Shown here: positions 7,898 through 16,588 of the stretch, in pieces
Position numbering within the stretch: the stretch's first letter is position 1
Layout of the letters: each line of letters opens with the position of its first letter
Origin: Lachnospiraceae bacterium
Lineage (GTDB): Bacteria; Bacillota; Clostridia; Lachnospirales; Lachnospiraceae
Assembly (NCBI GenBank): GCA_021202465.1
Contig: JAJQCZ010000066.1
Span: forward strand, 62,001-126,000
Reading direction: 5' to 3'
Length of the DNA stretch: 64,000 nt
Notes under the pieces: model-generated
What the model was told of the DNA's origin: nothing
The model's input: only the letters and a program-made list of their open reading frames with translations
Database searches by the model: none
Made by a program: the position numbers and the translations under genes

Positions 7898-8981
7898 TTG
7901 TTCTCTGTCGGATCAGTTCCCGCAGGCAAGGCGGCAGGTTCGGCTGCTGCGTCAGCTCCGGCGGGCAGAGAATCCGCGGGCAGCGTTCCATGAGAGTGCG
8001 GGCTTCCTGCAGGATATCTTCCCCGGCTTCGGTAAAGGCGGGGACGGAGAGCACCCGGGAGGCCAGGGCCTTCGCAGCCGGGTAGTCGAGGTCATTTTCC
8101 CAGAGGATACCGGTGGCGAAGGGGGTGCCTTCGCGCTGGAGACGGCGGTAAATGGGCGTGGCCGAGCCGCAGCCGCCGAGGACGAAGACTTGCGGCTCGC
8201 CCTGTACGGCCGCGAGCTCTACGTCGCCGGTGCGGGCGTCGTAGGAGCCGACGGTCAGGCCGAAGAGCTCCGGGATGTGGCCGGAGGTGAAGATCTCCTC
8301 CGGGGGGCCAAAGCGCGCGATGTGATCGCCGCGGACGCAGGCTACCTGGTCGGAGATGCGTTCCGCCAGATCCAGTTCGTGAAGGGAGAGGATGACCGAC
8401 AGGCGGCGGGTGCGGGTCATGTCCTGCAGGATAGAGAGAAATTCCAGCTTGTGTTTCATATCCAGGAAGGAAGTGGGTTCGTCCAGCACGAGGATCTCCG
8501 GTTCCTGGCAGATGGCCCGGGCCAGCATGACGCGCTGCTTCTGCCCGTCGCTGGTGCGGGTGAAATCGCGGTCTGCCAGGTCGCCGATGTGCACGAGCTC
8601 CATGGATTCCTGCACGATCCGCCGGTCTTCCTCTGTAAGGACGCCGAAACGCCCGGTATAGGGATAGCGGCCGGTGGCCACTACGTCCTCGCAGGTCATC
8701 ATTTCCGGGCGGACGCGTTCTGTCAGCACCACGGACATTTTCGTAGAGAGCTCGTGTCCGCTCATGGCGGAGAGCTCTTTACCGTCCAGGTACACGGTTC
8801 CGGCCAGGGGCGCGAGCTGACGGATGAGACTTTTGAGGATCGTGGTCTTTCCGGCGCCGTTGGGGCCGATCAGTGTGAGGATTTCTCCCTTTTTCAGGCG
8901 CAGACAGATATCCCGGATCAGCGGCGTTCCGTCATAGCCGATCGTTAATCCTTCCGTATGGAAATAGTATTCTTCTGACAT
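7887..8981 (-). CDS. ABC importer ATP-binding protein (FecE/BtuD type) with C-terminal extension
   Basis: The first 250 residues are a standard metal-chelate/B12-class ATPase: Walker A GPNGAGKTT near residue 40, Q-loop, Walker B ILVLDEPTSFLD and H-loop LSLHELD. The signature reads TSDGQKQR in place of LSGGQ, an uncommon variant. About 110 extra residues follow, beginning near VELAAVQGEPQVFVLGGCGSA, with a Gly-rich turn and a Rossmann-like alternation. I do not recognise this domain; it may bind a corrinoid or nucleotide. It is last in the cobalamin-riboswitch operon, 12 bases after the permease gene. Confidence 0.9.
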   Translation of the reverse strand: MSEEYYFHTEGLTIGYDGTPLIRDICLRLKKGEILTLIGPNGAGKTTILKSLIRQLAPLAGTVYLDGKELSAMSGHELSTKMSVVLTERVRPEMMTCEDVVATGRYPYTGRFGVLTEEDRRIVQESMELVHIGDLADRDFTRTSDGQKQRVMLARAICQEPEILVLDEPTSFLDMKHKLEFLSILQDMTRTRRLSVILSLHELDLAERISDQVACVRGDHIARFGPPEEIFTSGHIPELFGLTVGSYDARTGDVELAAVQGEPQVFVLGGCGSATPIYRRLQREGTPFATGILWENDLDYPAAKALASRVLSVPAFTEAGEDILQEARTLMERCPRILCPPELTQQPNLPPCLRELIRQRTITE

Positions 8982-8993
8982 GTTTTCTCCTCT

Positions 8994-10010
8994 CTAGGCT
9001 GCTTTTCCCTGCCTTCTTCTTACCATAATATAGATGACCACCGGTGCGCCGAAGACCGCGGTCACGGTGCTGATGCTGAGCTCCGTGGGAGCGAAGAGCA
9101 GCCGTGCCAGCAGGTCGCAGAACAGGCAGAAGGCCGCGCCGCCGAGGAAGCAGGCCGGGATCATCAGGATCGGTTTTGCGGTGCCGAAGAGACTTTTTAC
9201 AAGATGGGGCACTGCGATGCCCACGAAGGAGACCGGCCCCGCGAAGGCGGTGACGCAGGCGGAGAGGATGCTGGAGAGAATCACCAGAAGCGCCCGGAAG
9301 ACGGGGATGTTTAGCCCCATATTTCTGGCGTAGGATTCTCCCATCTGATAGGCGCTCAGGGGCTTGGAGAGGAGAAAGACGCAGGCGAAGGCCAGGAAGA
9401 CGACCACGGTCATCATGCCCACGTTGCTCCAGGTGATGCCGGAGAAGCTGCCCTGGGACCAGTTGTGCAGGTTCACGATGTTGGAATCATCGGCGAAGGT
9501 GACGACGAAGTCTGTGATGGCCGAGCAGATGTAGCCGATCATGACGCCGCTGACGATGAGCATGGACATCTGATCGACCAGACGGGACATCAGCAGCACA
9601 AATCCCATGGAGATCATGGCTCCCACAAAGGCCGCGAGGATCATTCCCAGAGAGCTCAGGGAATAGGAGAATTCCAGCGCGCCCACCATGGCCAGGGCCA
9701 CCACCAGCTTGGCGCCGGAGGAGATGCCGAGGATGAAGGGCCCGGCGATGGGATTGTGGAAGAAGGTCTGGAGCAGGTAGCCGGACAGTGCCAGAGCGCC
9801 GCCCAGGATGATGGCTGCCAGCGCGCGGGGAAAGCGGATCTGCAGGATAATATCCCGGTAGGTTCCGTCTCCGCCCTGCCCGGTCAGGATGCGCAGGGCG
9901 TCCGCCAGGGGGATGGCCACGCTTCCCGCGCAGACATTCACCAGCAGGAGAAGCAGCAGGAGGGCGGCCAGTAAAATAAACGCAAAACCGTATCTTTTCG
10001 TATTTCTCAT
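8994..10010 (-). CDS. FecCD-family ABC importer permease
   Basis: A 338-residue permease with about ten membrane segments. Family marks are RFPRALAAIILGGALALSGY near residue 50, NPIAGPFILGIS, and FVGIAVPHLVKSLFG near the C-terminus, which holds the coupling region for the ATPase. This class imports cobalamin, heme or ferric siderophores. The operon has only one permease gene, so it would act as a homodimer, as BtuC does. It lies between the substrate-binding lipoprotein and the ATPase. Confidence 0.93.
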   Translation of the reverse strand: MRNTKRYGFAFILLAALLLLLLLVNVCAGSVAIPLADALRILTGQGGDGTYRDIILQIRFPRALAAIILGGALALSGYLLQTFFHNPIAGPFILGISSGAKLVVALAMVGALEFSYSLSSLGMILAAFVGAMISMGFVLLMSRLVDQMSMLIVSGVMIGYICSAITDFVVTFADDSNIVNLHNWSQGSFSGITWSNVGMMTVVVFLAFACVFLLSKPLSAYQMGESYARNMGLNIPVFRALLVILSSILSACVTAFAGPVSFVGIAVPHLVKSLFGTAKPILMIPACFLGGAAFCLFCDLLARLLFAPTELSISTVTAVFGAPVVIYIMVRRRQGKAA

Positions 10011-10086
10011 AGTGATTTCAAGGGCTTCCCACCCTATTTCCGTTCAGATTATGTTGCCTGGGACAGTTTTCTGAAATGAAACGTGA

Positions 10087-11247
10087 TCATTTCAGCTCGT
10101 AGAGGTAGGTGAGGCTGTCGGTCTCTCCGTGAAGCATCTTGTAAATATCGGAAATGATTGTGCCCAGCTCCATCGAGGACTGGTAGAGATTTTTTGCGGT
10201 GCAGTAGACATGTCCGTCCTGCACGGCTTTAAAATTCTCCAGAAGGGAGCTCTTGGCCAGAAGCTCGTCGAGGGAGGAGAGCTCGCCGTCGATGGTGCTG
10301 TTGTAGATCATGTAATCGGCATCGCGGGCGGAGGCATAAAATTCCTCCATCTGCATCGTCATGGTGGAGGAGGCTGTGTCGTCCTCGTCTCCCAGGTCGC
10401 TGAAAATGTAGCTGCCCCCGGCCATGTCGATCATCTTGGCCAGATAGTCAGAGGATTTGCGCACATTTGCCTCGCCGTTGGTAGTCAGGTAGAAGAAGGA
10501 AACGGTCAGGCCGGTATCTTCGGCGTCTTCGATCTCTGCGAATTCCGCCAGCTGGCCTTCGAAGGCTGTTTCAGCTTCTTCCTCATGTCCGGTCAGCAGG
10601 CCGTAGAGCTTCACCCACTCGGTCCGCCCCAGGGGCTCTGTCTCGTAGCTGGAATAGTCCACCAGTACGGGGATTCCCAGACTCTCCAGCTGCTCCTTGA
10701 CCTCGGGGCTGTGAAGGATCATCGTATTTTCGATGGCCAGGCCGCAGCCCTCCGCCAGAATCTGTTCGTAATCCGGCGCCGAGTATTTGCCCGCATAGAG
10801 GATGTCGCCGGCTTCCATGGCTTCCTTTGCCTCTTCGATGTACCAGGAGTCCGCGTCGAAGCCGGAGAAGCGCAGCGAATCCAGGGCGCCCAGCGAGACG
10901 AACATATCCATGACGGCGGAGGCCACCAGATACATATTTTCGATGGGCTGCTGCAGGATGACGATGTCTTCATCCAGGTCATCGGGGATCTCCGTGGCCT
11001 CGGGGACGACCAGGTAGCGGGATTCGTCGTGGATTGTGACCAGTGCACAGCCATTTTCATAATAATCCACGGTAAATTCCTGCACATAGACCAGCTCCAT
11101 GCTGTGGCTGTAGGTCAGTTCCTCGCTGATGTCGGTGCGGTCTGTTGTTCCGGTGCTGCCGCTGTCACTGCCGCAGGCAGTCAGAGAGAAGAGCAGGGAG
11201 AGCAGCAGACACAGAGAGAGCAGCCGTGCGGGCAGCCGATGTCTCAT
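10087..11247 (-). CDS. ABC importer substrate-binding lipoprotein (class III, metal-chelate/corrinoid/heme type)
   Basis: A 386-residue protein with a lipoprotein signal: positive start, hydrophobic core, then LFSLTACGS with the lipobox cysteine near residue 26. The mature part has two Rossmann-like lobes joined by a long helix, as in BtuF/FepB proteins (VASAVMDMFVSLGALDSLRFSG; ALEEGCGLAIENTMI-type segments). The ligand is not evident from sequence; the cobalamin riboswitch upstream favours a corrinoid or cobalt tetrapyrrole. Its start overlaps the stop of the upstream anchored-domain gene by 4 bases, implying coupled translation. Confidence 0.9.
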   Translation of the reverse strand: MRHRLPARLLSLCLLLSLLFSLTACGSDSGSTGTTDRTDISEELTYSHSMELVYVQEFTVDYYENGCALVTIHDESRYLVVPEATEIPDDLDEDIVILQQPIENMYLVASAVMDMFVSLGALDSLRFSGFDADSWYIEEAKEAMEAGDILYAGKYSAPDYEQILAEGCGLAIENTMILHSPEVKEQLESLGIPVLVDYSSYETEPLGRTEWVKLYGLLTGHEEEAETAFEGQLAEFAEIEDAEDTGLTVSFFYLTTNGEANVRKSSDYLAKMIDMAGGSYIFSDLGDEDDTASSTMTMQMEEFYASARDADYMIYNSTIDGELSSLDELLAKSSLLENFKAVQDGHVYCTAKNLYQSSMELGTIISDIYKMLHGETDSLTYLYELK

Positions 11248-11834
11248 CGCCGCGCCTCCTTTCTCTTTCTCCGGAAGGTTACAACCACTGCGGCGCAGAG
11301 AAGGAGAAGTACGAGAATCGCACCGATGATCGGCCCCGGAGAAAGGGATGTGCTTTCCGGGGCGATGCTGGCTGAATCGAAGACCAGCGTGTATTCGATT
11401 TCGTGAGGGGTACTCATGGCCGTAGTGTCCGCGATGACGGTGATCTCCGTGTCGAAGGCGGTGAGAGGAATCTCGAAGACGGAATTGCCGTCTTCATTGA
11501 CCGGCAGATAGGTTTCTTCATCCACGATCATGTAGTCATAATGAGAGCTGCTCCATTCGATCTGAACCGTGGCTGTTCCGTCCTCCACGGTCAGCACGGC
11601 CGGGGAGGTGATGCTGGCCCGCCCGGTTCCGCCCTCCATGGAGACTTCGACGGTGTAGGTTCCGTCCGCCAGATCTGCGGCTGCGCTCTCAGCATGGAGG
11701 ATCCATGGCTGTGCCGTGAGAATCGTCAGCAGGAGAGCCAGCAGCGGTACGAAGAAAACATACAGCAGAACGCCCCCGCTGCGGAATCGACGGAGTCCGG
11801 AAAGCGAGGGGCGTTTGCTGTTCTTGCAGGCCAA
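11244..11834 (-). CDS. Membrane-anchored protein with DGTYTV-type beta domain
   Basis: A 196-residue protein: an N-terminal hydrophobic segment (LLYVFFVPLLALLLTIL), an external beta-rich domain starting ADGTYTVEVSMEGG, a C-terminal membrane helix (IIGAILVLLLLCAAVVV) and a basic tail (FRRKRKEARR). The external domain clearly resembles the C-terminal domain of the neighbouring chelatase (both begin LADGTYTV and continue LTVE(D/N)G). The fold pattern recalls NEAT-like heme-binding domains, which is inference. It follows cbiK directly and overlaps the substrate-binding protein gene, so it probably presents or relays the ligand at the cell surface. Confidence 0.8.
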   Translation of the reverse strand: MACKNSKRPSLSGLRRFRSGGVLLYVFFVPLLALLLTILTAQPWILHAESAAADLADGTYTVEVSMEGGTGRASITSPAVLTVEDGTATVQIEWSSSHYDYMIVDEETYLPVNEDGNSVFEIPLTAFDTEITVIADTTAMSTPHEIEYTLVFDSASIAPESTSLSPGPIIGAILVLLLLCAAVVVTFRRKRKEARR

Positions 11835-13490
11835 TTACTCAGCCTCCGGATTGGAAACGCTGACCTTGTGGTCGTACCAGGTTCCCTTGGTTCCGAGAAT
11901 GGCCAGATCAAATTCCTCATCGAGGGCTTCCACAGGGACGTCAAAGCCATAGACCTCCTCGGAGGTGCCGTCGCTGTAGGTGACGGTGTCCACGGTGGGT
12001 TCCAGAATCTCGGCGCCGTCGGCTTCGGCGTCCTCGGCCAGACCGACATAGAGGTTGACGATATTCTGGGAGACCAGGGTGATATGTACAGTCATCTCCC
12101 CGTTTTCCACGGTCAGTGTGCCCTTGCCGTCCAGTGCTTCATTGATGTGAAACATGGAGCTGTCGGTGTCAAAATCCACGGTGTAGGTGCCGTCCGCAAG
12201 GACGGCAGCCTCCGTGCCCTCCTCCGACGAGTCGGAGGAGGCAGTGATGTCGCCGAGAGATTCGATCGCGGCGGCGGTATGCGCAATATAGAGTTCTTCA
12301 ACAGCTTCGATGCGGCCCAGACCGGAGATCTGCGTCTCGATGCTCTCGAAGTTGCCGGAAGCCGTAAACAGGCTCAGCCAGGAGTCCTCATCCTCACCGG
12401 CCATGTCGTTGTTGGCGTGATCGCCTGCGACGACCATCAGGGGACGAAGAATGACTTTCGTGTAGCCGGCCTCGGTGACGGATGTAATGACGGCCTGGAC
12501 TTCGGTCTCTTCGGGTTCGCCTTCCACGGTGCCGATGAAGACATTTTCATAGCCCAGCTCTTCCATCTGCGTCTGCATCTGGGAGTAGGTTACCTTGGCA
12601 GTGTGGGAGGTGCCGTGACCCATGAGCACGATGGCGACGCCGTCTTCCGCAGCGGCCTCCAGTGTGTCGTAGTCGGATTCCTCGACGGCGGCAGCGACAA
12701 CCGCCTCGGCGACGGCCTGCTTGTCCTCGTTGATGACCGTGGCATCGTCTCCGACCTCACCCAGCAGCGGCTCAGCGATGACGACACTCTCGAACTGATC
12801 TTCATACTCGGCGACCGTCTCTGTCAGCTCGTCATACTCGGCGCCCTGCATCAGGTGTGTGGGCTGCACGACCAGGTTCTTCACACCGTTGTCCACGGCA
12901 CGCTGCAGAGCCTGCTCGACGTTGTCGATCTGCTCGCCGTCCCGGGCCAGGATGTGGTTGATGATGATCTGCGAGGTGAAGGCACGGCGCACGGACCAGT
13001 CGGGATAGGCTTCCTGCAGCGCATCCTCGATGCTCTTGATGTCTTCTACGCGGCTGTCGTTGTAGGAAGTACCGAAGCTGACGACCAGCAGTTCATTTTC
13101 GCCGATGTCATCGCTGTTCCGGGGATCGTCCAGAGACGCGTCGCCCGTGTCCTTGCCGAAGTAATCGGGATCGGCGTTCTCACCTTCCACGAGCTCTTTC
13201 TGCTCGTCGGTCAGGGCATCCCAGGCGTCCTTTGCCTGCGCGCACAGATCCTCGGTGTCCTCGGTCCACTCCTGGACATAAATGGCGTCAATCAGCGCGG
13301 CTACTTCATCGGCGGCTGCCTGGTCGTCCACGGCCTCAGCGGTACTTTCCTCGGCGGTAGCTTCCGCCGTGGTCTCCGCAGCTGTGGTCTCTGCGGCGGT
13401 GGTCTCTGAACTACTACTGCTGCTGCACCCGCTCAGGCACAGGGCGAACACTAACAGTGCTGCCAGCAGAGATGCGGTTCTTTTTTTCAT
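11835..13490 (-). CDS. cbiK: Exported CbiK-type sirohydrochlorin cobaltochelatase lipoprotein with C-terminal beta domain
   Basis: A 551-residue protein. Residues 1-21 form a lipoprotein signal (LCLSGCSS) and a Ser/Thr/Glu/Ala-rich linker follows. The central part is a complete CbiK chelatase: LLVVSFGTSYNDSR, VRRAFTSQIIINHIL, the metal-site histidines in QPTHLMQG and MGHGTSHTA, and VVAGDHANNDMAGEDEDSW. A C-terminal domain starting LADGTYTVDFD resembles the next gene product. CbiK normally inserts cobalt into sirohydrochlorin in the cytoplasm; an external anchored form points to a scavenging or tetrapyrrole-binding role. ATG at 13490 follows AGGAGGGTG. A cobalamin riboswitch lies upstream. Confidence 0.92.
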   Translation of the reverse strand: MKKRTASLLAALLVFALCLSGCSSSSSSETTAAETTAAETTAEATAEESTAEAVDDQAAADEVAALIDAIYVQEWTEDTEDLCAQAKDAWDALTDEQKELVEGENADPDYFGKDTGDASLDDPRNSDDIGENELLVVSFGTSYNDSRVEDIKSIEDALQEAYPDWSVRRAFTSQIIINHILARDGEQIDNVEQALQRAVDNGVKNLVVQPTHLMQGAEYDELTETVAEYEDQFESVVIAEPLLGEVGDDATVINEDKQAVAEAVVAAAVEESDYDTLEAAAEDGVAIVLMGHGTSHTAKVTYSQMQTQMEELGYENVFIGTVEGEPEETEVQAVITSVTEAGYTKVILRPLMVVAGDHANNDMAGEDEDSWLSLFTASGNFESIETQISGLGRIEAVEELYIAHTAAAIESLGDITASSDSSEEGTEAAVLADGTYTVDFDTDSSMFHINEALDGKGTLTVENGEMTVHITLVSQNIVNLYVGLAEDAEADGAEILEPTVDTVTYSDGTSEEVYGFDVPVEALDEEFDLAILGTKGTWYDHKVSVSNPEAE

Positions 13491-13583
13491 AGTTACACCC
13501 TCCTTTTTTTCTGGCCGGATGGCCGTCGGCTTCCCGAAGGGAGCCCGTTGTTTGTTTTGAGCGGAGATGTTCTTCTTCCACTC

Positions 13584-13606
13584 AAAAAGCCCCTCGGAAA
13601 AGGGGT
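13584..13606 (-). terminator. Terminator in the expression platform of the cobalamin riboswitch
   Basis: On the minus strand CCCCT and AGGGG enclose a short loop, followed by CTTTTTG, between the aptamer and cbiK. It is suited to ligand-dependent attenuation. A second perfect stem (GAATCCCGCC/GGCGGGATTC) lies at about 13680-13700. Confidence 0.6.
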
Positions 13607-13752
13607 GGGGTAAGAGGACGTTTTTGAAAGCTGCCCGTACTTCTCCGCGGAAAAGATTACTTCGAAGAGAAGCGGTGCGGAATCCCGCCGGGCGGGATTC
13701 GGGATGCATCCAACACGACCAATACCTCGTGGTCCCGGGAAATTCCCGGATC

Positions 13753-13917
13753 GTCTGCGGCAGGTCTCCTGACTCATGGATCGCCGCACCCGGCCGCCTT
13801 CCCGATTTCTCAGTGACATCGTGGCCGGACACTCCCCAAATACAGTGACGGGTTCGCACAGGATTCGCACCTGTTTCTCTTTTCACCGGCCGGAACCTTC
13901 CAACCGACACCGCAGAC
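13753..13917 (-). ncRNA. Cobalamin (B12) riboswitch
   Basis: The minus-strand RNA has the conserved core elements: GCCGGTGAAA-like segment (here GGCCGGTGAAAAGAG), GCGAATCCTGTGCGAAC, GTCACTGT, and the B12 box AGTCAGGAGACCTGCC near its 3' end. A closing P1 helix of 8 bp is perfect (GTCTGCGG with CCGCAGAC). It sits 263 bases upstream of cbiK in the same direction. It should shut off the exported chelatase and ABC importer when adenosyl- or other cobalamin is plentiful. Confidence 0.93.
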
Positions 13918-14014
13918 GGCAGATAGACAGTCTGACAGGCAGGGACGGCAGCGCACCGCATATCGTGAAAATAATCCGCGGCGATCTGCCCCTGTCTGGG
14001 CTGACTGCGTGAAT

Positions 14015-14044
14015 ACTATAACATAATCGCTGCATATTTGTAAA
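14015..14044 (-). promoter_or_regulatory. Promoter of the cobalamin-riboswitch operon
   Basis: On the minus strand TTTACA (14044-14039), 18-base spacer, TATAGT (14020-14015), about 100 bases before the aptamer. Confidence 0.7.
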
Positions 14045-14109
14045 TAATACTGAGAATATTTGTCAAATAAACAGCGAAAAAAAGAAAAGCGATTTTTTTA
14101 AAAAAGCGC

Positions 14110-14138
14110 TTGCATTTTGGGTTCTTTTGTTGTATACT
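14110..14138 (+). promoter_or_regulatory. Promoter of tRNA-Lys
   Basis: TTGCAT, 17-base spacer, TATACT, about 40 bases before the tRNA. Confidence 0.8.
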
Positions 14139-14179
14139 GCTTTTCGTTCGGTGAGCGGCAGTTCACCGGCTGATAGAAA

Positions 14180-14252
14180 GCGCCATTAGCTCAGCTGGAA
14201 GAGCACCTGACTCTTAATCAGGGTGTCCAGGGTTCGAGCCCCTGATGGCGCA
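14180..14252 (+). tRNA. tRNA-Lys (anticodon CTT)
   Basis: A 73-base tRNA. The acceptor stem GCGCCAT pairs with ATGGCGC; the D arm is GCTCAGCTGGAAGAGC; the anticodon stem CCTGA/TCAGG holds the loop CTCTTAA, so the anticodon is CTT, reading AAG; the T arm has GGTTCGAGCC. The discriminator base is A and CCA is not encoded. Confidence 0.97.
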
Positions 14253-14256
14253 GTGA

Positions 14257-14300
14257 GAAGTCCTAAGCTTGGCTTTAGCAGCAGGTTTGGGGCTTCTTTT
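14257..14300 (+). terminator. Terminator after tRNA-Lys
   Basis: GAAGTCC pairs with GGGCTTC (one G-T pair) and is followed by TTTT. Confidence 0.7.
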
Positions 14301-14325
14301 GTTGTACGGAAACATAAGAAAGCGC

Positions 14326-14354
14326 TTGATGAAAAGCCGGGTTTTTCTTATAAT
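14326..14354 (+). promoter_or_regulatory. Promoter of the small membrane protein gene at 14393
   Basis: TTGATG, 17-base spacer, TATAAT, 39 bases before the GTG start. Confidence 0.8.
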
Positions 14355-14392
14355 TAAAGGAAGAAAATATTCCGCAGGGGGAGGTACATAGA

Positions 14393-14782
14393 GTGAGTTT
14401 CATTATTACCCTTATTTTTCTGATCTGGGTCATTCAGCTGGTGAGAAGAGCGCAGACGAAGGGAAAGCAGGAGGCGACGGAGCGCCGCCGGACCGGATAT
14501 GGAAGTGCAGCTTCCCGCACATCCCGCACGGATGGGAATGATCCGGGGCGTGTGACACCGACCATCCCGCGGCCGGGGATGCAGAGAAAGAATCCGGCGG
14601 CGGGGCCGTCCCGATCCGCTGCACCCCGAAAAGGCCAGACGGTCCGGCAGCAGCTGGTCGATGCGAACGGCATCACATTCCGCGATCTGCGTCCGGGCAC
14701 GGATGAACTGGAATATCTGATTCAGTATAACCGCGCCCGGGAGAGCCAGCTGGAGCAGGCTCTGGAGAGCCGCCAGGGCTGA
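14393..14782 (+). CDS. Small N-terminally anchored basic protein, function unknown
   Basis: A 129-residue protein starting at GTG, with GGGGGAGG upstream. Residues 2-17 are one hydrophobic helix (FIITLIFLIWVIQLV), followed by a long Arg/Pro/Ser-rich disordered stretch and a short acidic helical end (RARESQLEQALESRQG). The layout suggests a single-pass protein with a basic cytoplasmic tail that might touch nucleic acid or the envelope. I do not recognise the family. It has its own promoter. Confidence 0.65.
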   Translation: MSFIITLIFLIWVIQLVRRAQTKGKQEATERRRTGYGSAASRTSRTDGNDPGRVTPTIPRPGMQRKNPAAGPSRSAAPRKGQTVRQQLVDANGITFRDLRPGTDELEYLIQYNRARESQLEQALESRQG

Positions 14783-14959
14783 CGCAGCGCGGCGGCATAC
14801 CGGAGTGCATGGCGCGGAGCACTGGAGGGGCTCTCTGCGGGAATCTACAGCCTCGGAAATGAAAATCGTACAGGATGCTTTTCAGAGACAATTTTGCAGC
14901 AAAGACGAGACAGAAAACTTTTAAACTGGTTCCGGATATCGGAAAGGAGCCAGGGTGCG

Positions 14960-15841
14960 ATGATGAAAGAACAGCGAAATGAAGAAAGACACAGTGTGAA
15001 AAAGTACGGACGGCGCAGGAGGAAGGTGCGCGGACGGATTTTTCTGCTGGCATTCATGATTCTGGTGGGAGGAGTTCTGGCGGGCTGCGGGTTGACGGCG
15101 CGGCTCTTCCGGGGGATTGGAGCGACGGGCGGTTCCCGGGTCCTGGCTGCAGAGTCAACGGCTTCGAAGGAGGAATCGTCCGCGGAGGAGGAGACGGCGG
15201 ATGCAGAGCAGGAGGAGCTGGCGGCAGCCTGTCGGGCGCTTTACGAGGAGTATGAGGACCTTCTCGTCCTGGTGAACAAGGAACATGCGATGCCCGAGGA
15301 GTACGAGGTAACCCTGAAGATGCTGAATAATGGGCGCGTGGAGGTGGCGGAGGTTCTTTATGACGACCTGACGACGATGCTCACGGAGGCGGCGGAGGAG
15401 GGCGGATATACCTACTACCTGATGTCCGGATATCGGGATGCGGAGTACCAGCAGTCGCTGGTTGACGCGGACGTACTTTCCCGCATGACACTGTATGGGA
15501 TGACGGAGGAGGAGGCGCTCGAGGAGACCCTGCGGTATGTGATGCCTGCAGGCTACAGTGAGCACAAGACCGGTCTGGCGCTGGATATCGTCGCGGCCGG
15601 GAACAGCGCGCTGGATGAGTCTCAGGCCTCAGAACCCGGCATCCTCTGGCTGCATGAGAATTCCTGGCGCTACGGGTTCATCCTGCGCTACCCGGAGGAC
15701 AAGGAGGACATCACGCAGATCGACTATGAGCCCTGGCATTTTCGTTACGTGGGCCGTGAGGCGGCGCAGTTCCTGTATGAACAGAATCTGACGCTGGAGG
15801 AGCTCTGTGAGCTTGCCGATGTTTTTGACGAAAACGATTGA
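14960..15841 (+). CDS. Membrane-anchored D-alanyl-D-alanine carboxypeptidase, VanY/LAS family
   Basis: A 293-residue extracellular metallopeptidase. After a basic N-terminus an anchor segment ends in VGGVLAGCG, which could be a lipobox or part of a membrane helix. A Glu-rich linker follows, then the LAS peptidase domain: LMSGYRDAEYQQ, the zinc-binding YSEHKTGLALDI (SxHxxGxAxD) and YEPWHFRYVG (catalytic Glu region and last zinc His). It trims peptidoglycan stem peptides and need not confer vancomycin resistance. ATG at 14960 follows AAAGGAG; upstream in-frame codons lack a site. No van genes are near. Confidence 0.9.
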   Translation: MMKEQRNEERHSVKKYGRRRRKVRGRIFLLAFMILVGGVLAGCGLTARLFRGIGATGGSRVLAAESTASKEESSAEEETADAEQEELAAACRALYEEYEDLLVLVNKEHAMPEEYEVTLKMLNNGRVEVAEVLYDDLTTMLTEAAEEGGYTYYLMSGYRDAEYQQSLVDADVLSRMTLYGMTEEEALEETLRYVMPAGYSEHKTGLALDIVAAGNSALDESQASEPGILWLHENSWRYGFILRYPEDKEDITQIDYEPWHFRYVGREAAQFLYEQNLTLEELCELADVFDEND

Positions 15842-15942
15842 CAGAACAGGTTCTCTTTTCTATAATGAATAGGCTGTCCGGCGGTCGTGCCGGGCGCATG
15901 CGCTGTATCCCGGGAAAGGGAACGGCAGCAGAAGGAGAACAA

Positions 15943-16578
15943 ATGAATACTGTTAAGAACAGGACCACCAGGATGGTATTGACTGCCGTATTTGCAGCAA
16001 TAATCATCGTCATGGCCAGTATCCCGCAGCTGGGGTACATCAATCTGGGCATTATCAGCGCCACCACCCTGCATATCCCGGTGGTCGTCGGCTCGATCCT
16101 GCTTGGACCGCAGACGGGTGCGCTTCTGGGAGCCTTCTTCGGACTGACCAGCTGCATCAAGGCGACGTTTGCCCCGAACCTGACCTCGTTCTGTTTCTCC
16201 CCGTTCATTGCCAACGGGAACCTGGCGAGTCTGCTCGTGTGCTTCGTGCCCCGCATCCTCATCGGTGTGGTTTCTCCCCTTGTGTACCGGGGCATGCATT
16301 TTCTTCTGAGAAAGCTCTCTAAAAAGAAAGAAGTCGCTACGTTGGGCTCTCTGGTCGTAGCGGGACTGGCGGGTTCGATGACCAACACGCTGCTGGTCAT
16401 GAATCTGATTTATATTTTCTTTATTGACCTCTATGCGGCGGCGACCGGCTATGAGGCGGTCTACTCCGCGATCCTGGTAATCATTGTCACCGCGGGTGTC
16501 CCGGAGGCCATCGTCTGTGCTATACTGACCACCGCGATCTGCCGCGTCATGCTGCCGCTGGTGCGCCAGACGCGCTGA
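15943..16578 (+). CDS. ECF transporter S component (substrate unknown, possibly pantothenate-like)
   Basis: A 211-residue membrane protein with about six helices. The N-terminal MNTVKNRTTRMVLTAVFAA and the LGAFFGLTSCIKA segment are typical of ECF S components, which bind a vitamin and use a shared EcfA/A'/T module encoded elsewhere. No such module is in the window. GAAGGAG precedes the ATG at 15943. It is 10 bases from the following S58/P1 peptidase gene, so both are in one operon. That pairing suggests the substrate comes from an amide the peptidase cleaves, such as a beta-alanyl compound; this is inference. Confidence 0.85.
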   Translation: MNTVKNRTTRMVLTAVFAAIIIVMASIPQLGYINLGIISATTLHIPVVVGSILLGPQTGALLGAFFGLTSCIKATFAPNLTSFCFSPFIANGNLASLLVCFVPRILIGVVSPLVYRGMHFLLRKLSKKKEVATLGSLVVAGLAGSMTNTLLVMNLIYIFFIDLYAAATGYEAVYSAILVIIVTAGVPEAIVCAILTTAICRVMLPLVRQTR

Positions 16579-16588
16579 GGACATTTCT

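Noticed and set aside
10129-13409. Long plus-strand open frames opposite the substrate-binding protein and cbiK genes
   Set aside because: They are mirror frames of GC-rich genes with clear domains on the minus strand, have no ribosome sites and give low-complexity His/Gly/Val-rich products.
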